Source: Stenotrophomonas beteli (GTDB taxonomy: Bacteria; Pseudomonadota; Gammaproteobacteria; Xanthomonadales; Xanthomonadaceae). From it: 64,000 nucleotides of DNA. Every line of letters starts with the position of its first letter. Position 1 is the stretch's first letter. The notes below the pieces were generated by a model that saw only the letters and a program-made list of their open reading frames with translations, made no database searches and was not told the origin of the DNA. This document shows positions 14,048-23,515 of this stretch, in pieces. Both the position numbers and the translations under genes were made by a program. Location of the stretch: assembly GCF_001431665.1 (NCBI RefSeq), contig NZ_LLXV01000001.1:55239-119238 (forward strand). Reading direction: 5' to 3'.

Positions 14048-14076
14048 AGTATACCGATGTGGCCGTGTTCTACGAA
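14048..14076 (-). promoter_or_regulatory. Possible sigma-70 promoter for smc
   Basis: On the minus strand, TTCGTA and TATACT are separated by 17 bases and lie about 100 bases upstream of the smc ATG. The -10 box is good; the -35 box matches only half of the consensus. Confidence 0.35.
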
Positions 14077-14152
14077 TGGGCGTGGAACATTGTCCAGCCC
14101 GACCGCGCCGGCCGGACGTGGCCCGACGCCACGAAACGGAGCCATAAAACAA

Positions 14153-14178
14153 AACGGGCACCCTTGCGGGCGCCCGTT
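14153..14178 (-). terminator. Rho-independent terminator of the rpsF-rpsR-rplI operon
   Basis: A GC-rich stem with arms AACGGGC and GCCCGTT around a small inner stem and loop, followed on the minus strand by TTGTTTTAT. It lies 32 bases after the rplI stop codon. Confidence 0.85.
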
Positions 14179-14209
14179 CTGCGGTGATGCCAAGCCTTGC
14201 GGCGTGGGA

Positions 14210-14659
14210 TCAGGCTTCGGCGACGACGACGACCTTGACGGTGGTCTCGACGTCGGCGTGCAGGTGGACCAGCACGTCGTATTCGCCGATGTTGCGGAAG
14301 GCGCCTTCGCCCAGGATGACTTCGCTCTTTTCCAGCGGCAGGCCGGCGGCGGTGAAGGCCTCGGCGATGTCGCGCGGGCCAACCGAGCCGTACAGCTTGC
14401 CTTCGGTCGAAGCGTTGGCGGCGATGGTCACGCTCGCGCCTTCCAGCTTGGCCTTGCGGCCTTCGGCGTCGGCGTGGATGGCCTGGGCCTTGGCTTCGTA
14501 TTCGGCGCGCTTGGCTTCGAACTCGGCCTTGTTGCTCTCGGTGGCCGGCACGGCCTTGCCCTGCGGCACGAGGAAGTTACGGCCGTAGCCCGGCTTCACG
14601 TCGACCAGGTCGCCCAGGTTGCCGAGGTTGGTGACTTTCTGCAGGAGGATCAGCTGCAT
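14210..14659 (-). CDS. rplI: 50S ribosomal protein L9
   Basis: L9 binds 23S rRNA and projects from the large subunit, limiting ribosome slippage. The 149 residues have the conserved N-terminal domain [33 protein letters not shown] split by a long helix (about residues 40-75, rich in K, A and E) from the C-terminal domain with [12 protein letters not shown] ribosome site GGAG lies just before ATG 14659. It is the last gene of the S6-S18-L9 operon, and a strong terminator follows. Confidence 0.98.
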   Translation of the reverse strand: MQLILLQKVTNLGNLGDLVDVKPGYGRNFLVPQGKAVPATESNKAEFEAKRAEYEAKAQAIHADAEGRKAKLEGASVTIAANASTEGKLYGSVGPRDIAEAFTAAGLPLEKSEVILGEGAFRNIGEYDVLVHLHADVETTVKVVVVAEA

Positions 14660-14763
14660 GGTATTGCTCCAGATAAGTTATTCGTTAGCGAGGCGATGCC
14701 CCGCAACAAAGGCTGTCCGAATAGCTGGCACAGCGGGGGCGGCGCCAGGCCGCCCCGCCTGCA

Positions 14764-14994
14764 TCAGACGTCGTGGTTGTCGGTGTACGGGATCAGGGCC
14801 AGGAAGCGAGCGCGCTTGACGGCGGTCGCCAGCTGGCGCTGGTACTTCGACTTGGTACCGGTGACGCGGCTCGGCACGATCTTGCCGTTCTCGGTCAGGT
14901 ACTGGCGCAGGGTGTTGAGATCCTTGTAGTCGATCTCCTTCACACCTTCAGCCGTGAACTTGCAGAACTTGCGGCGACGGAAGAACTTGGACAT
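14764..14994 (-). CDS. rpsR: 30S ribosomal protein S18
   Basis: S18 is a small-subunit protein that pairs with S6 on the central domain of 16S rRNA. The 76-residue product carries the family core [20 protein letters not shown] and the basic [26 protein letters not shown] 14994 begins 11 bases after the rpsF stop. The unusual early [10 protein letters not shown] contains one cysteine, so a classical four-cysteine zinc site is absent, as in most proteobacteria. Confidence 0.98.
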   Translation of the reverse strand: MSKFFRRRKFCKFTAEGVKEIDYKDLNTLRQYLTENGKIVPSRVTGTKSKYQRQLATAVKRARFLALIPYTDNHDV

Positions 14995-15005
14995 GGGAAG
15001 GCTCC

Positions 15006-15443
15006 TTAGGCGGCGGAAGCGGCGTCGTCGCCGGCTTCGTTGTCAGCGGTGGTGGTGGACTCGCCTTCTTCGTCGTCACGACGACGGCGCTCACCGCGCT
15101 CCGGCTTGTCACCCTTCTCGTCCTTGCTCTTCATGATCAGCGACTGCTCGGTGTCAGCCTCGTCACGCTTGATGACCAGGTTGCGCAGCACGGCGTCGTT
15201 GAAGCGGAAGCTTTCGGTCAGTTCGTTCAGAACGGCCTGGTCGGCTTCGATGTTCATCAGCACGTAGTGGGCCTTCACCAGGTTCTGGATCGGGTACGCC
15301 AGCTGGCGGCGGCCCCAGTCTTCCAGACGGTGGATGGTGCCGTTGCCGTTCTCGACCAGCGACTTGTAGCGCTCGATCATGGCCGGGACCTGCTCGCTCT
15401 GGTCCGGGTGGACCATGAACACGATTTCGTAATGACGACTCAT
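15006..15443 (-). CDS. rpsF: 30S ribosomal protein S6
   Basis: S6 binds S18 and the central 16S domain; in many bacteria the S6:S18 pair also binds the operon leader and represses it. The 145 residues begin [19 protein letters not shown] and include [14 protein letters not shown] and [11 protein letters not shown]. The C-terminal 45 residues are a highly charged tail ([20 protein letters not shown], then acidic and alanine-rich), longer than the core fold and probably disordered. The ribosome site AAAGG precedes ATG 15443 by 9 bases. Confidence 0.98.
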   Translation of the reverse strand: MSRHYEIVFMVHPDQSEQVPAMIERYKSLVENGNGTIHRLEDWGRRQLAYPIQNLVKAHYVLMNIEADQAVLNELTESFRFNDAVLRNLVIKRDEADTEQSLIMKSKDEKGDKPERGERRRRDDEEGESTTTADNEAGDDAASAA

Positions 15444-15465
15444 GTTTTTTCTACCTTTCGGATGT

Positions 15466-15510
15466 GGCCTTGCGGCCGGACAGCCCCCCGCCGTGGTTAC
15501 CGCGGTGGGG
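15466..15510 (-). promoter_or_regulatory. Structured leader of rpsF (candidate S6:S18 autoregulatory RNA)
   Basis: Between promoter and start the minus-strand leader holds a large hairpin (15486-15510) whose arms CCCCaCCGcGG and CCaCGGcGGGG pair with symmetric mismatches. Closer to the gene is a second hairpin, GGCC-gcaa-GGCC (15466-15477). S6:S18-controlled leaders are common upstream of rpsF. The match to that family is inferred from position and structure, not from a consensus comparison. Confidence 0.4.
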
Positions 15511-15544
15511 CAAGGGTTCCCGCCAGGAAGGCAGGAAGCCGCGC

Positions 15545-15573
15545 ATTATGGCGCAGATGGGGGTGCCGGGCAA
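15545..15573 (-). promoter_or_regulatory. Sigma-70-like promoter of the rpsF operon
   Basis: On the minus strand TTGCCC (15568-15573) and CATAAT (15545-15550) are spaced by 17 bases. Transcription would start about 95 bases before the rpsF ATG, leaving a leader long enough for the hairpins seen there. Confidence 0.55.
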
Positions 15574-15630
15574 CCGGCGGGGTCCAGGCAACCTGAACCG
15601 GGCAGCAGCGAGCCCTGGAACCGCCCCGCG

Positions 15631-16173
15631 CTACTCCAGATCAACATGAAGGCGATGCTGGCCGCATTCCAGGCACTGGAACAGGCATCCGACCATCGCG
15701 CCGTCCCGGCTCAGATGCTCCAGCACCCAGTCGGCGTCGCGCGGGTTGACCTCGGCCACGTCCGGCCGGACCTGGTCGAGGATGGGCTGAAGGTCCTCGC
15801 TGCCGGCATAGCCGAGGAAGGCGCAGGGCCGTTCACAGTGACTGAGCCAGACCGACTGCTGCCAGGAGGCATAACCGGGCGTGCGCTCGCAGATTTCCAG
15901 CAGCAGCGGACGGGCAATGGTCGGCGGCGGATCGGCCGGGTCCGGCGACACCCCCTCGATATCACTCCAGGCAGTGAACTCACCGCCGTAACTGGCCGCG
16001 GCCCTGCCATCGGCAATGCACCACGGACACAGGTAATCCGGGCGCAGGCGGGTGTAGAACGGCCCCCGGTAGCGCAGTTCCCGCAGCTCGCCGCAGCAAT
16101 CGCAGACCCCGTCGATGTCCTCGAAGGACAGTGCGTAGGCGTTGGGGTGATAGGTGAAAACCGGTCGTTCCAT
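15631..16173 (-). CDS. CbrC family protein (UPF0167), cysteine-rich
   Basis: A 180-residue protein of the CbrC/UPF0167 family; E. coli CbrC is linked to colicin E2 tolerance, but its biochemical role is not established. Cysteines cluster at the N-terminus (C24, C26, C27 in VCDCCGEL, and C49, C52 in LCPWC) and at the C-terminus (C163, C167, C170), suggesting zinc or another metal (inference). ATG 16173 (MERPVFTYHPNAY) was chosen because GAAGGGAA sits before it. An upstream in-frame ATG at 16218 would be read through the SMAG unit. It stands alone between the Fe-S carrier gene and rpsF. Confidence 0.8.
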   Translation of the reverse strand: MERPVFTYHPNAYALSFEDIDGVCDCCGELRELRYRGPFYTRLRPDYLCPWCIADGRAAASYGGEFTAWSDIEGVSPDPADPPPTIARPLLLEICERTPGYASWQQSVWLSHCERPCAFLGYAGSEDLQPILDQVRPDVAEVNPRDADWVLEHLSRDGAMVGCLFQCLECGQHRLHVDLE

Positions 16174-16198
16174 CCGTGGATTCCCTTCTGGATATAGC

Positions 16199-16223
16199 GT
16201 GCCGACCACGGCCGGCACCTACC
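16199..16223 (-). repeat. Single SMAG unit
   Basis: On the minus strand GGTAG is followed by the hairpin GTGCCGGCC/GGTCGGCAC with a short loop. It lies between the Fe-S carrier stop and the CbrC-family start, both on the minus strand. Confidence 0.75.
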
Positions 16224-16239
16224 GGGACCGGCCGGGCCG

Positions 16240-16578
16240 TCAGGCCTTGTCGGCGTCGGTGGTGAAGCTTTCGCCGCAGCCACACTCGGCGGTGGCATTC
16301 GGGTTGCTGAACGTGAAGGTCTCGCTCAGGCCGTGCTTGCCGAAGTCGATCACGGTGCCGTCCACCAGCGCCAGGCTCTTGGCATCGACGTAGATCTTCA
16401 CGCCGTCCTGCTCGAACACGGTATCGCCCTCGCGCTCATCGCGGGCCAGGTCGGTCACGTGGCCCCAGCCGGAACAGCCGGTCTTGGTCACGCCGAAACG
16501 CAGGCCCAGCGCGCCGGGGGTCTGGGCGACAAAGCGCTGCACGCGCTCGAAGGCAATGGGGGTCAGGCTGACGGCCAT
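16240..16578 (-). CDS. IscA/ErpA-type iron-sulfur cluster carrier
   Basis: A 112-residue A-type carrier that receives Fe-S clusters from a scaffold and passes them to apo-enzymes. The three ligand cysteines are present: C35 in TKTGCSGWGH, and C99 and C101 in AECGCGESF. The central KIYVDAKSLALVDGTVIDF matches the family. The first cysteine loop reads GCSGWGH where most members have GCSGYSY. ATG 16578 was chosen because GGAG precedes it and it gives the family N-terminus; an ATG nine codons earlier would be too close to the promoter. No isc or suf genes are nearby. Whether it acts like IscA, SufA or ErpA cannot be decided. Confidence 0.88.
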   Translation of the reverse strand: MAVSLTPIAFERVQRFVAQTPGALGLRFGVTKTGCSGWGHVTDLARDEREGDTVFEQDGVKIYVDAKSLALVDGTVIDFGKHGLSETFTFSNPNATAECGCGESFTTDADKA

Positions 16579-16603
16579 GGGACTACTCCAGAGGTACAGG
16601 GAC

Positions 16604-16609
16604 ATTATA
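16604..16609 (-). promoter_or_regulatory. Perfect -10 box upstream of the Fe-S carrier gene
   Basis: TATAAT on the minus strand, 25 bases before the chosen ATG. No good -35 box is visible at 16-18 bases, which may point to activator-dependent control. Confidence 0.45.
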
Positions 16610-16706
16610 AGGAGCCGTTGCCACGAAAAATGCCTCGCAAGCAGAACGCTGCAACCGGTAAACTCCCGTGTTCACAGATCGAGTCGATCAGCAGAGGATT
16701 CAAGTC

Positions 16707-18101
<1,395 letters not shown>

Positions 18102-18131
18102 GCCCCATACGACCACGGAGGTACTGCCCCC

Positions 18132-18431
18132 ATGACCCTGTTCTTCGCCCTCTGTTTCGTCGGCGTGGCAGTGGCCGGGTTCAGTGCCTTCGTGATCTTC
18201 TGGCCGCTGACCCTGGTGCATGTGCGCGACCGCCACCCGGCGCTCGCCGAGCGCTTCGGCAGCGGCGCCTTCCTCAAGCCCGATGCCCTGGCCTGGCTGC
18301 TGCGCCGCGACTATCGCCAGCAGCCGGACCGCTCGCTGTCCGGGCTGGCGACGCCGGCCTGGGTATCGCTGCTGACCCTGCTGGCCGGACTGGGCATGGC
18401 TGCCCTGCTCTGGCTGGCCTCGCTCTGGTAA
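18132..18431 (+). CDS. Small membrane protein of unknown function
   Basis: Not recognised. The 99-residue product has two clear membrane helices: residues about 3-27 (FFALCFVGVAVAGFSAFVIF) and about 76-97 (WVSLLTLLAGLGMAALLWLA). The loop between them is charged (HVRDRHPALAERFGSGAF ... RRDYRQQ) and likely cytoplasmic. GGAGG lies 8 bases before ATG 18132. It starts 30 bases after asnS and is 7 bases from the next small gene, so the three probably share a transcript. Confidence 0.75.
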   Translation: MTLFFALCFVGVAVAGFSAFVIFWPLTLVHVRDRHPALAERFGSGAFLKPDALAWLLRRDYRQQPDRSLSGLATPAWVSLLTLLAGLGMAALLWLASLW

Positions 18432-18438
18432 TACGCCC

Positions 18439-18753
18439 ATGAATGACATCACCGCCTCGCGCGACAGCTGGTGGCTGGCCAGCCTCGGCAACACCCTGAT
18501 CTGGGCACGCCTGCGCGTTCGCCCCGCCGGCACCGCAGAAGTGCTCGACAGCGATGGCAACACGCTGAGCTATGACAGCGAGGACACCGCGCGTTCGCAG
18601 CTGTTCGACGCCGAATTCGTCGAGTACGACGGCCTGGACGAGGAAGACGCGCTGGTGCGCGGCTTCAGCCTGCACGAAGTGCACCCGCCGCAGGCCGACA
18701 GCGACGAGGGCCTGCGTGGCCGCATGATCCAGTCGCTGGGCGGGCGCGCCTGA
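18439..18753 (+). CDS. Small acidic protein of unknown function
   Basis: Not recognised. The 104-residue product has no signal peptide or membrane segment. It is strongly acidic in the middle (DSDGNTLSYDSEDTARSQ, EYDGLDEEDALV) and begins with a hydrophobic tryptophan-rich strand (SWWLASLGNTLIWARLRV). The pattern suggests a small beta-rich cytosolic protein. It lies between the small membrane protein and the PaiB-type gene with gaps of 7 bases on each side, which supports a real operon gene. Confidence 0.7.
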   Translation: MNDITASRDSWWLASLGNTLIWARLRVRPAGTAEVLDSDGNTLSYDSEDTARSQLFDAEFVEYDGLDEEDALVRGFSLHEVHPPQADSDEGLRGRMIQSLGGRA

Positions 18754-18760
18754 TCCAGGC

Positions 18761-19399
18761 ATGTTCACTCCACGCGCCTTCGCCGAGACCGACCTGCTCT
18801 GGCTGGACCGCCTGCTGGCGCGCGATCCATTCGTCACCGTGCTCACCCCCGGCAGCGATGGCCTGCCCGAACTGACCCGGATGCCGGTGCTGTACCAGCG
18901 CGACGGTGACCGCATCGAACTGCGTGGCCACTGGGCGCGTGCGAACCCGCAATCGCGTCATCGTGGCGCGGCCAAGGTGCTGGTCGATGGCCCGCACGGG
19001 TATGTGTCGGCCAGCTGGTATCCCGACAAGGAACCTGCCGCACGGGTGCCCACCTGGAACTATGCCGCCGCCGAGCTGCGCGGCCAGCTGCAGACGTTCG
19101 ACGATACCGGCGCACTGGCCGATCTGGTCGGTGCGATCAGCGACCGTTTCGAAGCCAGCGTCGGCCAGGCCTGGCAGTTCGACGCCACGCGCGCCGAACA
19201 TGGCCCGGAGCTGCGCGTGATCGTCGGCTTCCGCTTCCAGGTCGAGCACGTGCAGCTGAAGCTCAAGCTCAGCCAGAACCATCCCGAGGCCAACCAGCAG
19301 GCGGTCATCGCCGCGCTGGAGGCACTGGCCACCCCTTCATCCCAGGAGCTGGCGCAATGGATGCGCTGGCACCGTGAACAGACCGCCCCCAGCGGCTGA
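18761..19399 (+). CDS. PaiB-type FMN-binding split-barrel protein
   Basis: A 212-residue member of the PaiB family, annotated as FMN-binding negative transcriptional regulators after Bacillus PaiB. The family is related to pyridoxamine phosphate oxidase-like split barrels and lacks a helix-turn-helix. Seen family motifs are LPVL-type strand MPVLYQRDG, HWARANPQ, YVSASWYPDKEPAARVPTWNY and, near the C-terminus, KLKLSQNHPEANQQAVI. It is eight bases downstream of the acidic small protein. A regulatory role is known only from Bacillus, so an oxidoreductase or haem-related function is possible. Confidence 0.87.
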   Translation: MFTPRAFAETDLLWLDRLLARDPFVTVLTPGSDGLPELTRMPVLYQRDGDRIELRGHWARANPQSRHRGAAKVLVDGPHGYVSASWYPDKEPAARVPTWNYAAAELRGQLQTFDDTGALADLVGAISDRFEASVGQAWQFDATRAEHGPELRVIVGFRFQVEHVQLKLKLSQNHPEANQQAVIAALEALATPSSQELAQWMRWHREQTAPSG

Positions 19400-19474
19400 T
19401 CGCCTCAGCTTCCCGCGACGACGCGGCCAGAACGGCCGCGCCTTGCCCCCCACCCGACGCCAGGGATACCGCAC

Positions 19475-20137
19475 ATGAAAGACATCCACCGCCTGCTGCA
19501 GAACAACCGCGACTGGGCCGACCGCATCGCCAAGGAAGACCCTGAGTTCTTCCAGCACCTGTCCAAGCAGCAGCATCCGGAATACCTGTGGATCGGCTGC
19601 TCCGACTCACGGGTGCCGGCCAACCAGATCATCGGCATGGCGCCGGGTGAGGTCTTCGTGCACCGCAACGTCGCCAACGTGGTGGCACACAGCGACCTGA
19701 ACTGCCTGAGCGTGGTGCAGTACGCGGTGGACCAGCTGAAGGTGAAGCACATCCTGATCGTCGGCCACTACGGCTGCGGCGGCGTGCATGCGTGCCTGCA
19801 CAACACCCGCGTCGGCCTGGCCGACAACTGGCTGCGTCACGTCGGCGATGTCGTGCAGAAGCACCAGGGCATCCTCGATGCGATCGAGGATGACGAGCTG
19901 AAGCATGCACGCCTGTGCGAACTGAACGTGATCGAGCAGGTCGCCAACCTATGCCGCTCGACCATCGTCGAGGACGCCTGGGCACGGGGCCAGAAGCTGA
20001 TGGTGCATGGCTGGGTCTACAGCCTGAAGAACGGCCGGGTCAGCGAAATGGGCATCGACGTCGGTGCACCGGAAGAGCTCAAGCCGGCCTACGAAAAGGC
20101 CCTGTCCTATGTGCCGCGCCAGGGCCGGCGCGACTGA
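19475..20137 (+). CDS. can: Beta-class carbonic anhydrase
   Basis: Interconverts carbon dioxide and bicarbonate, supplying bicarbonate for carboxylases. The 220 residues carry the zinc ligands C42, H98 and C101 and the catalytic pair D44-R46 ([25 protein letters not shown]) at the same numbers as E. coli Can. The HRNVANVV segment, which forms part of the active site, is also present. ATG 19475 follows a weak ribosome site. It precedes the 3-hydroxyanthranilate dioxygenase by 20 bases on the same strand, so it may be co-transcribed with the kynurenine genes. Confidence 0.96.
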   Translation: MKDIHRLLQNNRDWADRIAKEDPEFFQHLSKQQHPEYLWIGCSDSRVPANQIIGMAPGEVFVHRNVANVVAHSDLNCLSVVQYAVDQLKVKHILIVGHYGCGGVHACLHNTRVGLADNWLRHVGDVVQKHQGILDAIEDDELKHARLCELNVIEQVANLCRSTIVEDAWARGQKLMVHGWVYSLKNGRVSEMGIDVGAPEELKPAYEKALSYVPRQGRRD

Positions 20138-20157
20138 CCTCACTACGGACCACGACC

Positions 20158-20679
20158 ATGCTCGCCTCGCCGATCAACCTGCACGCCTGGATCGAAGAAC
20201 ATCGCCACCTGCTGAAGCCGCCGGTGGGCAACAAGATGATCGACAACGGCGACTTCATCGTGATGGTGGTGGGCGGGCCGAACTCGCGCACCGACTACCA
20301 CTACGACGAAGGCCCGGAATGGTTCTACCAGCTCGAAGGCGAGATGGTGCTGAAGGTGCAGGAAGACGGCGCGGTGCGCGACATCCCGATCCGCGCCGGC
20401 GAGATCTTCCTGTTGCCGGGGAAGGTGCCGCACTCGCCGCGGCGCCCGCCCGGCGGTGTCGGCCTGGTGGTCGAGCGCAAGCGCCTGCCGCACGAACGTG
20501 ACGGCGTGATCTGGCATTGCGAGCGCTGCAATCACAAACTGTACGAAGAGTATTTCACGCTGCAGAACATCGAGACCGACCTGCCCAAGGTGTTTGCCAG
20601 GTACCAGGCCAGCCTTGAACTGCGCACCTGCAGCGAGTGCGGGCACGTGGACCCGCTGCCGGTGACCGCGGTGGGCTGA
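20158..20679 (+). CDS. nbaC: 3-hydroxyanthranilate 3,4-dioxygenase
   Basis: Opens the ring of 3-hydroxyanthranilate to give the semialdehyde that closes to quinolinate, the precursor of NAD in this route. The 173-residue cupin has the iron ligands H48, E54 and H92 ([19 protein letters not shown]) and, as in other bacterial members, a C-terminal rubredoxin-like site, C121/C124 and C158/C161. ATG 20158 is 20 bases after can. With kynU and kmo downstream it forms a kynurenine-to-quinolinate set; tryptophan dioxygenase and formamidase are not in the window. Confidence 0.95.
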   Translation: MLASPINLHAWIEEHRHLLKPPVGNKMIDNGDFIVMVVGGPNSRTDYHYDEGPEWFYQLEGEMVLKVQEDGAVRDIPIRAGEIFLLPGKVPHSPRRPPGGVGLVVERKRLPHERDGVIWHCERCNHKLYEEYFTLQNIETDLPKVFARYQASLELRTCSECGHVDPLPVTAVG

Positions 20680-20691
20680 CGCCCACACCGA

Positions 20692-20751
20692 TAGGCGCCC
20701 ACCTTGGTGGGCGCAGGAATCTACGCGCGCCAACCAAGGTTGGCCACTACC
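20692..20751. repeat. SMAG repeat pair before kynU
   Basis: Two hairpins, GCGCCCACC/GGTGGGCGC (20695-20714) preceded by TAG, and GCCAACC/GGTTGGC (20729-20744) followed by CACTACC. They lie between the dioxygenase stop and the kynU start, inside what could otherwise be a single transcript. Confidence 0.8.
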
Positions 20752-20841
20752 AGAAAACGCGGCGCTCGAAGCGTGGCCGCGACGCCCCGGGCAGGCGCCA
20801 GGCGCTACACTGGCCGTCCCGTTGCAGCCTGTTGCCCGCCC

Positions 20842-22116
20842 ATGTCCGACCTGCTCAGCCGCACCCACGCCATTGCCCTGGACGCCGCCGACCCGCTGCG
20901 TCCGCTGCGCAACGAATTCCTGATTCCACGCCATGGCGGCGGCGAACAGACCTACTTTGTGGGCAACTCGCTGGGCCTGCAGCCGCGCGGCGCACAGGCG
21001 GCAGTGCAGGAGGTGATGAAGCAGTGGGGCGAGCTGGCCGTGGAAGGCCATTTCACCGGCCCCACCCAGTGGCTGTCCTACCACCGCCTGGTGAGCGCGC
21101 AGCTGGCCCGCGTGGTCGGCGCACTGCCCAGCGAAGTGGTGGCCATGAACACGCTGAGCGTGAACCTGCACCTGATGATGGTCAGCTTCTACCGGCCGAC
21201 CGCACAGCGGCCGGTGATCCTGATGGAGGCCGGCGCATTTCCCACCGATCGCCACGCGGTGGAGGCGCAGATCCGCTTCCACGGCTTCGACCCGGCCGAG
21301 TGCCTGGTGGAAGTGCAGCCGGACGAGGCCAGCGGCACGATCTCGCAGGTCGCGATCGAACGCGCCATCGCCGAGCATGGCCCGCGCCTGGCGCTGGTGC
21401 TGTGGCCGGGCGTGCAGTACCGCACCGGCCAGGCCTTCGATCTGGATGCGATCACCCGTGCCGCGCGCCTGCAGGGCGCGCGCATCGGCTTCGACCTGGC
21501 GCACTCGGTGGGCAACCTGCCACTTCGCCTGCATGACGTGGCCCCCGATTTCGCCGTGTGGTGCCACTACAAGTACCTCAACAGTGGCCCGGGCGCGGTC
21601 GCCGGCGCCTTCGTGCACGAGCGCCACCACCGCGACACCACCCTGCCGCGCTTTGCCGGCTGGTGGGGCCATGAAGAGAGCACCCGCTTCCAGATGGCGC
21701 CGCAGTTCACCCCGGCCATCGGTGCCGAAGGCTGGCAGCTGAGCAACCCACCGATTCTCGGCCTGGCCCCGCTGCGTGCCTCGCTGGACCTGTTCGAGCG
21801 CGCCGGCATGGAGGCGCTGCGCAGCAAGTCGCTGGCATTGACCGGCATGCTGGAAGCGCTGGTACGCGCACGCCTGTCCGGCGTGCTTGACATCATCACG
21901 CCTGCCGAGCCGCAGCGGCGCGGCTGCCAGTTGTCGCTGCGGGTGATCGGCGGCCGCGAGCGTGGCCGTGCGTTGTTCGAGCACCTGCGCGGCATCGGCG
22001 TGCTCGGTGACTGGCGCGAGCCGGACGTCATCCGCATCTCGCCGACCCCGCTCTACAACCGCTACCTGGACGTGCACCATTTCGTCGAGGAAGTGGAAGC
22101 CTGGGCCGGCCTCTGA
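20842..22116 (+). CDS. kynU: Kynureninase
   Basis: A PLP enzyme that splits kynurenine to anthranilate, or 3-hydroxykynurenine to 3-hydroxyanthranilate, releasing alanine. The 424 residues show YFVGNSLGLQP near the N-terminus, the aspartate-containing GFDLAHSVGNLPL and the PLP lysine K244 in WCHYKYLNSGPG, followed by GWWGHEESTRF. With the monooxygenase next to it, 3-hydroxykynurenine is the likely main substrate (inference). ATG 20842 gives the family N-terminus MSDLLSRTHAIALD. A longer upstream frame is possible but would translate the SMAG pair. Confidence 0.96.
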   Translation: MSDLLSRTHAIALDAADPLRPLRNEFLIPRHGGGEQTYFVGNSLGLQPRGAQAAVQEVMKQWGELAVEGHFTGPTQWLSYHRLVSAQLARVVGALPSEVVAMNTLSVNLHLMMVSFYRPTAQRPVILMEAGAFPTDRHAVEAQIRFHGFDPAECLVEVQPDEASGTISQVAIERAIAEHGPRLALVLWPGVQYRTGQAFDLDAITRAARLQGARIGFDLAHSVGNLPLRLHDVAPDFAVWCHYKYLNSGPGAVAGAFVHERHHRDTTLPRFAGWWGHEESTRFQMAPQFTPAIGAEGWQLSNPPILGLAPLRASLDLFERAGMEALRSKSLALTGMLEALVRARLSGVLDIITPAEPQRRGCQLSLRVIGGRERGRALFEHLRGIGVLGDWREPDVIRISPTPLYNRYLDVHHFVEEVEAWAGL

Positions 22117-22147
22117 GCCGGCCCCTCCCCTACTGCTGGACAGTTCG

Positions 22148-23515
22148 TTGATCGCACACGCTTCCCGCTCGTTGAGCATTATCGGCGCCGGTCTTGCCGG
22201 GTCCCTGCTGGCCATCCTGCTGTCGCGCCAGGGCTGGCGCATCACCCTGTACGAACGCCGTGGCGATCCGCGCATTGCCAATTACGAAAGCGGCCGTTCG
22301 ATCAACCTGGCACTGGCCGAGCGCGGGCGCAACGCACTGCGCCAGGCGGGCGTGGAAGACGAGGTGATGGCGCGCGCGGTAATGATGCGCGGGCGCATGG
22401 TGCATCCGCGCGACGGCGAGCCGCAGCTGCAGCGCTATGGCCGCGATGACAGCGAGGTGATCTGGTCGATCCACCGCAGTGACCTGAACACCACGCTGCT
22501 GGAGCTGGCCGAACAGGCAGGTGCCACCGTGCACTTCCACCGCCGCCTGCACACTGTCGATTTCGATGCCGGCCATGCGCGCTTCATCGACGACCGCGAT
22601 GACAGCCCGCATGACATCCACTTCGACACCCTGATCGGTGCAGACGGCGCCGGCTCGGCGCTGCGTGCGGCGATGAACCGGCGCGCACCGCTGGGCGAGG
22701 ACATCGCCTTCCTCGACCACTCCTACAAGGAACTGGAGATCCCGCCGGCCGCCGACGGCAGCTTCCGTATCGAGCGCAATGCACTGCACATCTGGCCACG
22801 CGGCCACTACATGTGCATCGCCCTGCCCAACCACGAAGGCACCTTCACCGTCACCCTGTTCCTGCCCAACCAGGGTGATCCCAGCTTCGCCACGGTCAAC
22901 ACCGGCGCGCAGGCCGAAGCACTGTTCGCGCGCGAGTTCGCCGACACCCTGCCGCTGATCCCGGACCTGCGTGCGGACTGGGAACAGCACCCGCCGGGCC
23001 TGCTCGGCACGCTCACCCTGGAACGCTGGCACCAGCAGGGCCGTGCCGTGCTGATCGGCGATGCCGCCCATGCCATGGTGCCGTTCCACGGCCAGGGCAT
23101 GAACTGCGCCTTCGAGGACTGCGTTGCACTGGCGCGCCATCTGATGGAGGCGGACGACCTGGAAGGCGCCTTCGCGGCGTTCGAGAATGAGCGCAAGCCG
23201 AACGCGCGTGCCATCCAGCAGATGGCACTGGAAAACTATCTGGAGATGCGCGACCGCGTCGCCGATCCCGCATTCCTGCTGCAGCGCGAACTGGAGCAGG
23301 AACTGCAGCGGCGCTGGCCGACCCGCTTCGTGCCGCACTACACCATGGTCACCTTCCTGCACACGCCGTATGCCGAAGCACTGCGCCGCACGGAGATCCA
23401 GCGCGACCTGCTGGCGGCGGCCACGGCCGGCCATGATTCACTGGACAACATCGACTGGGCCGCACTGGAATCGCAGATCCATGCGCAGCTGACGGTGCTG
23501 GAGGGCGCGCACTGA
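22148..23515 (+). CDS. kmo: Kynurenine 3-monooxygenase
   Basis: An FAD enzyme that hydroxylates kynurenine using NADPH and oxygen. The 455-residue product has the FAD fold LSIIGAGLAGSLLAILLSRQGW with ERRGDPR, the family signature YESGRSINLALAERGR, and the second FAD motif LIGDAAHAMVPFHGQGMN. No ATG lies near the beginning; TTG 22148 is chosen because it places seven residues before the FAD strand, and CTGGA lies before it. TTG 22172 is an alternative. It starts 31 bases after kynU and its stop overlaps the sbcB start by one base. Confidence 0.93.
   Translation: MIAHASRSLSIIGAGLAGSLLAILLSRQGWRITLYERRGDPRIANYESGRSINLALAERGRNALRQAGVEDEVMARAVMMRGRMVHPRDGEPQLQRYGRDDSEVIWSIHRSDLNTTLLELAEQAGATVHFHRRLHTVDFDAGHARFIDDRDDSPHDIHFDTLIGADGAGSALRAAMNRRAPLGEDIAFLDHSYKELEIPPAADGSFRIERNALHIWPRGHYMCIALPNHEGTFTVTLFLPNQGDPSFATVNTGAQAEALFAREFADTLPLIPDLRADWEQHPPGLLGTLTLERWHQQGRAVLIGDAAHAMVPFHGQGMNCAFEDCVALARHLMEADDLEGAFAAFENERKPNARAIQQMALENYLEMRDRVADPAFLLQRELEQELQRRWPTRFVPHYTMVTFLHTPYAEALRRTEIQRDLLAAATAGHDSLDNIDWAALESQIHAQLTVLEGAH

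Noticed and set aside
18132..18753. Toxin-antitoxin pair from two small adjoining genes
   Set aside because: Neither product resembles a known toxin or antitoxin, and one is a two-helix membrane protein. Tight linkage to asnS and the PaiB-type gene fits an ordinary operon.
20143..22281. A 712-codon minus-strand open frame over the dioxygenase and kynU
   Set aside because: It is antisense to two verified enzymes and has no domain.
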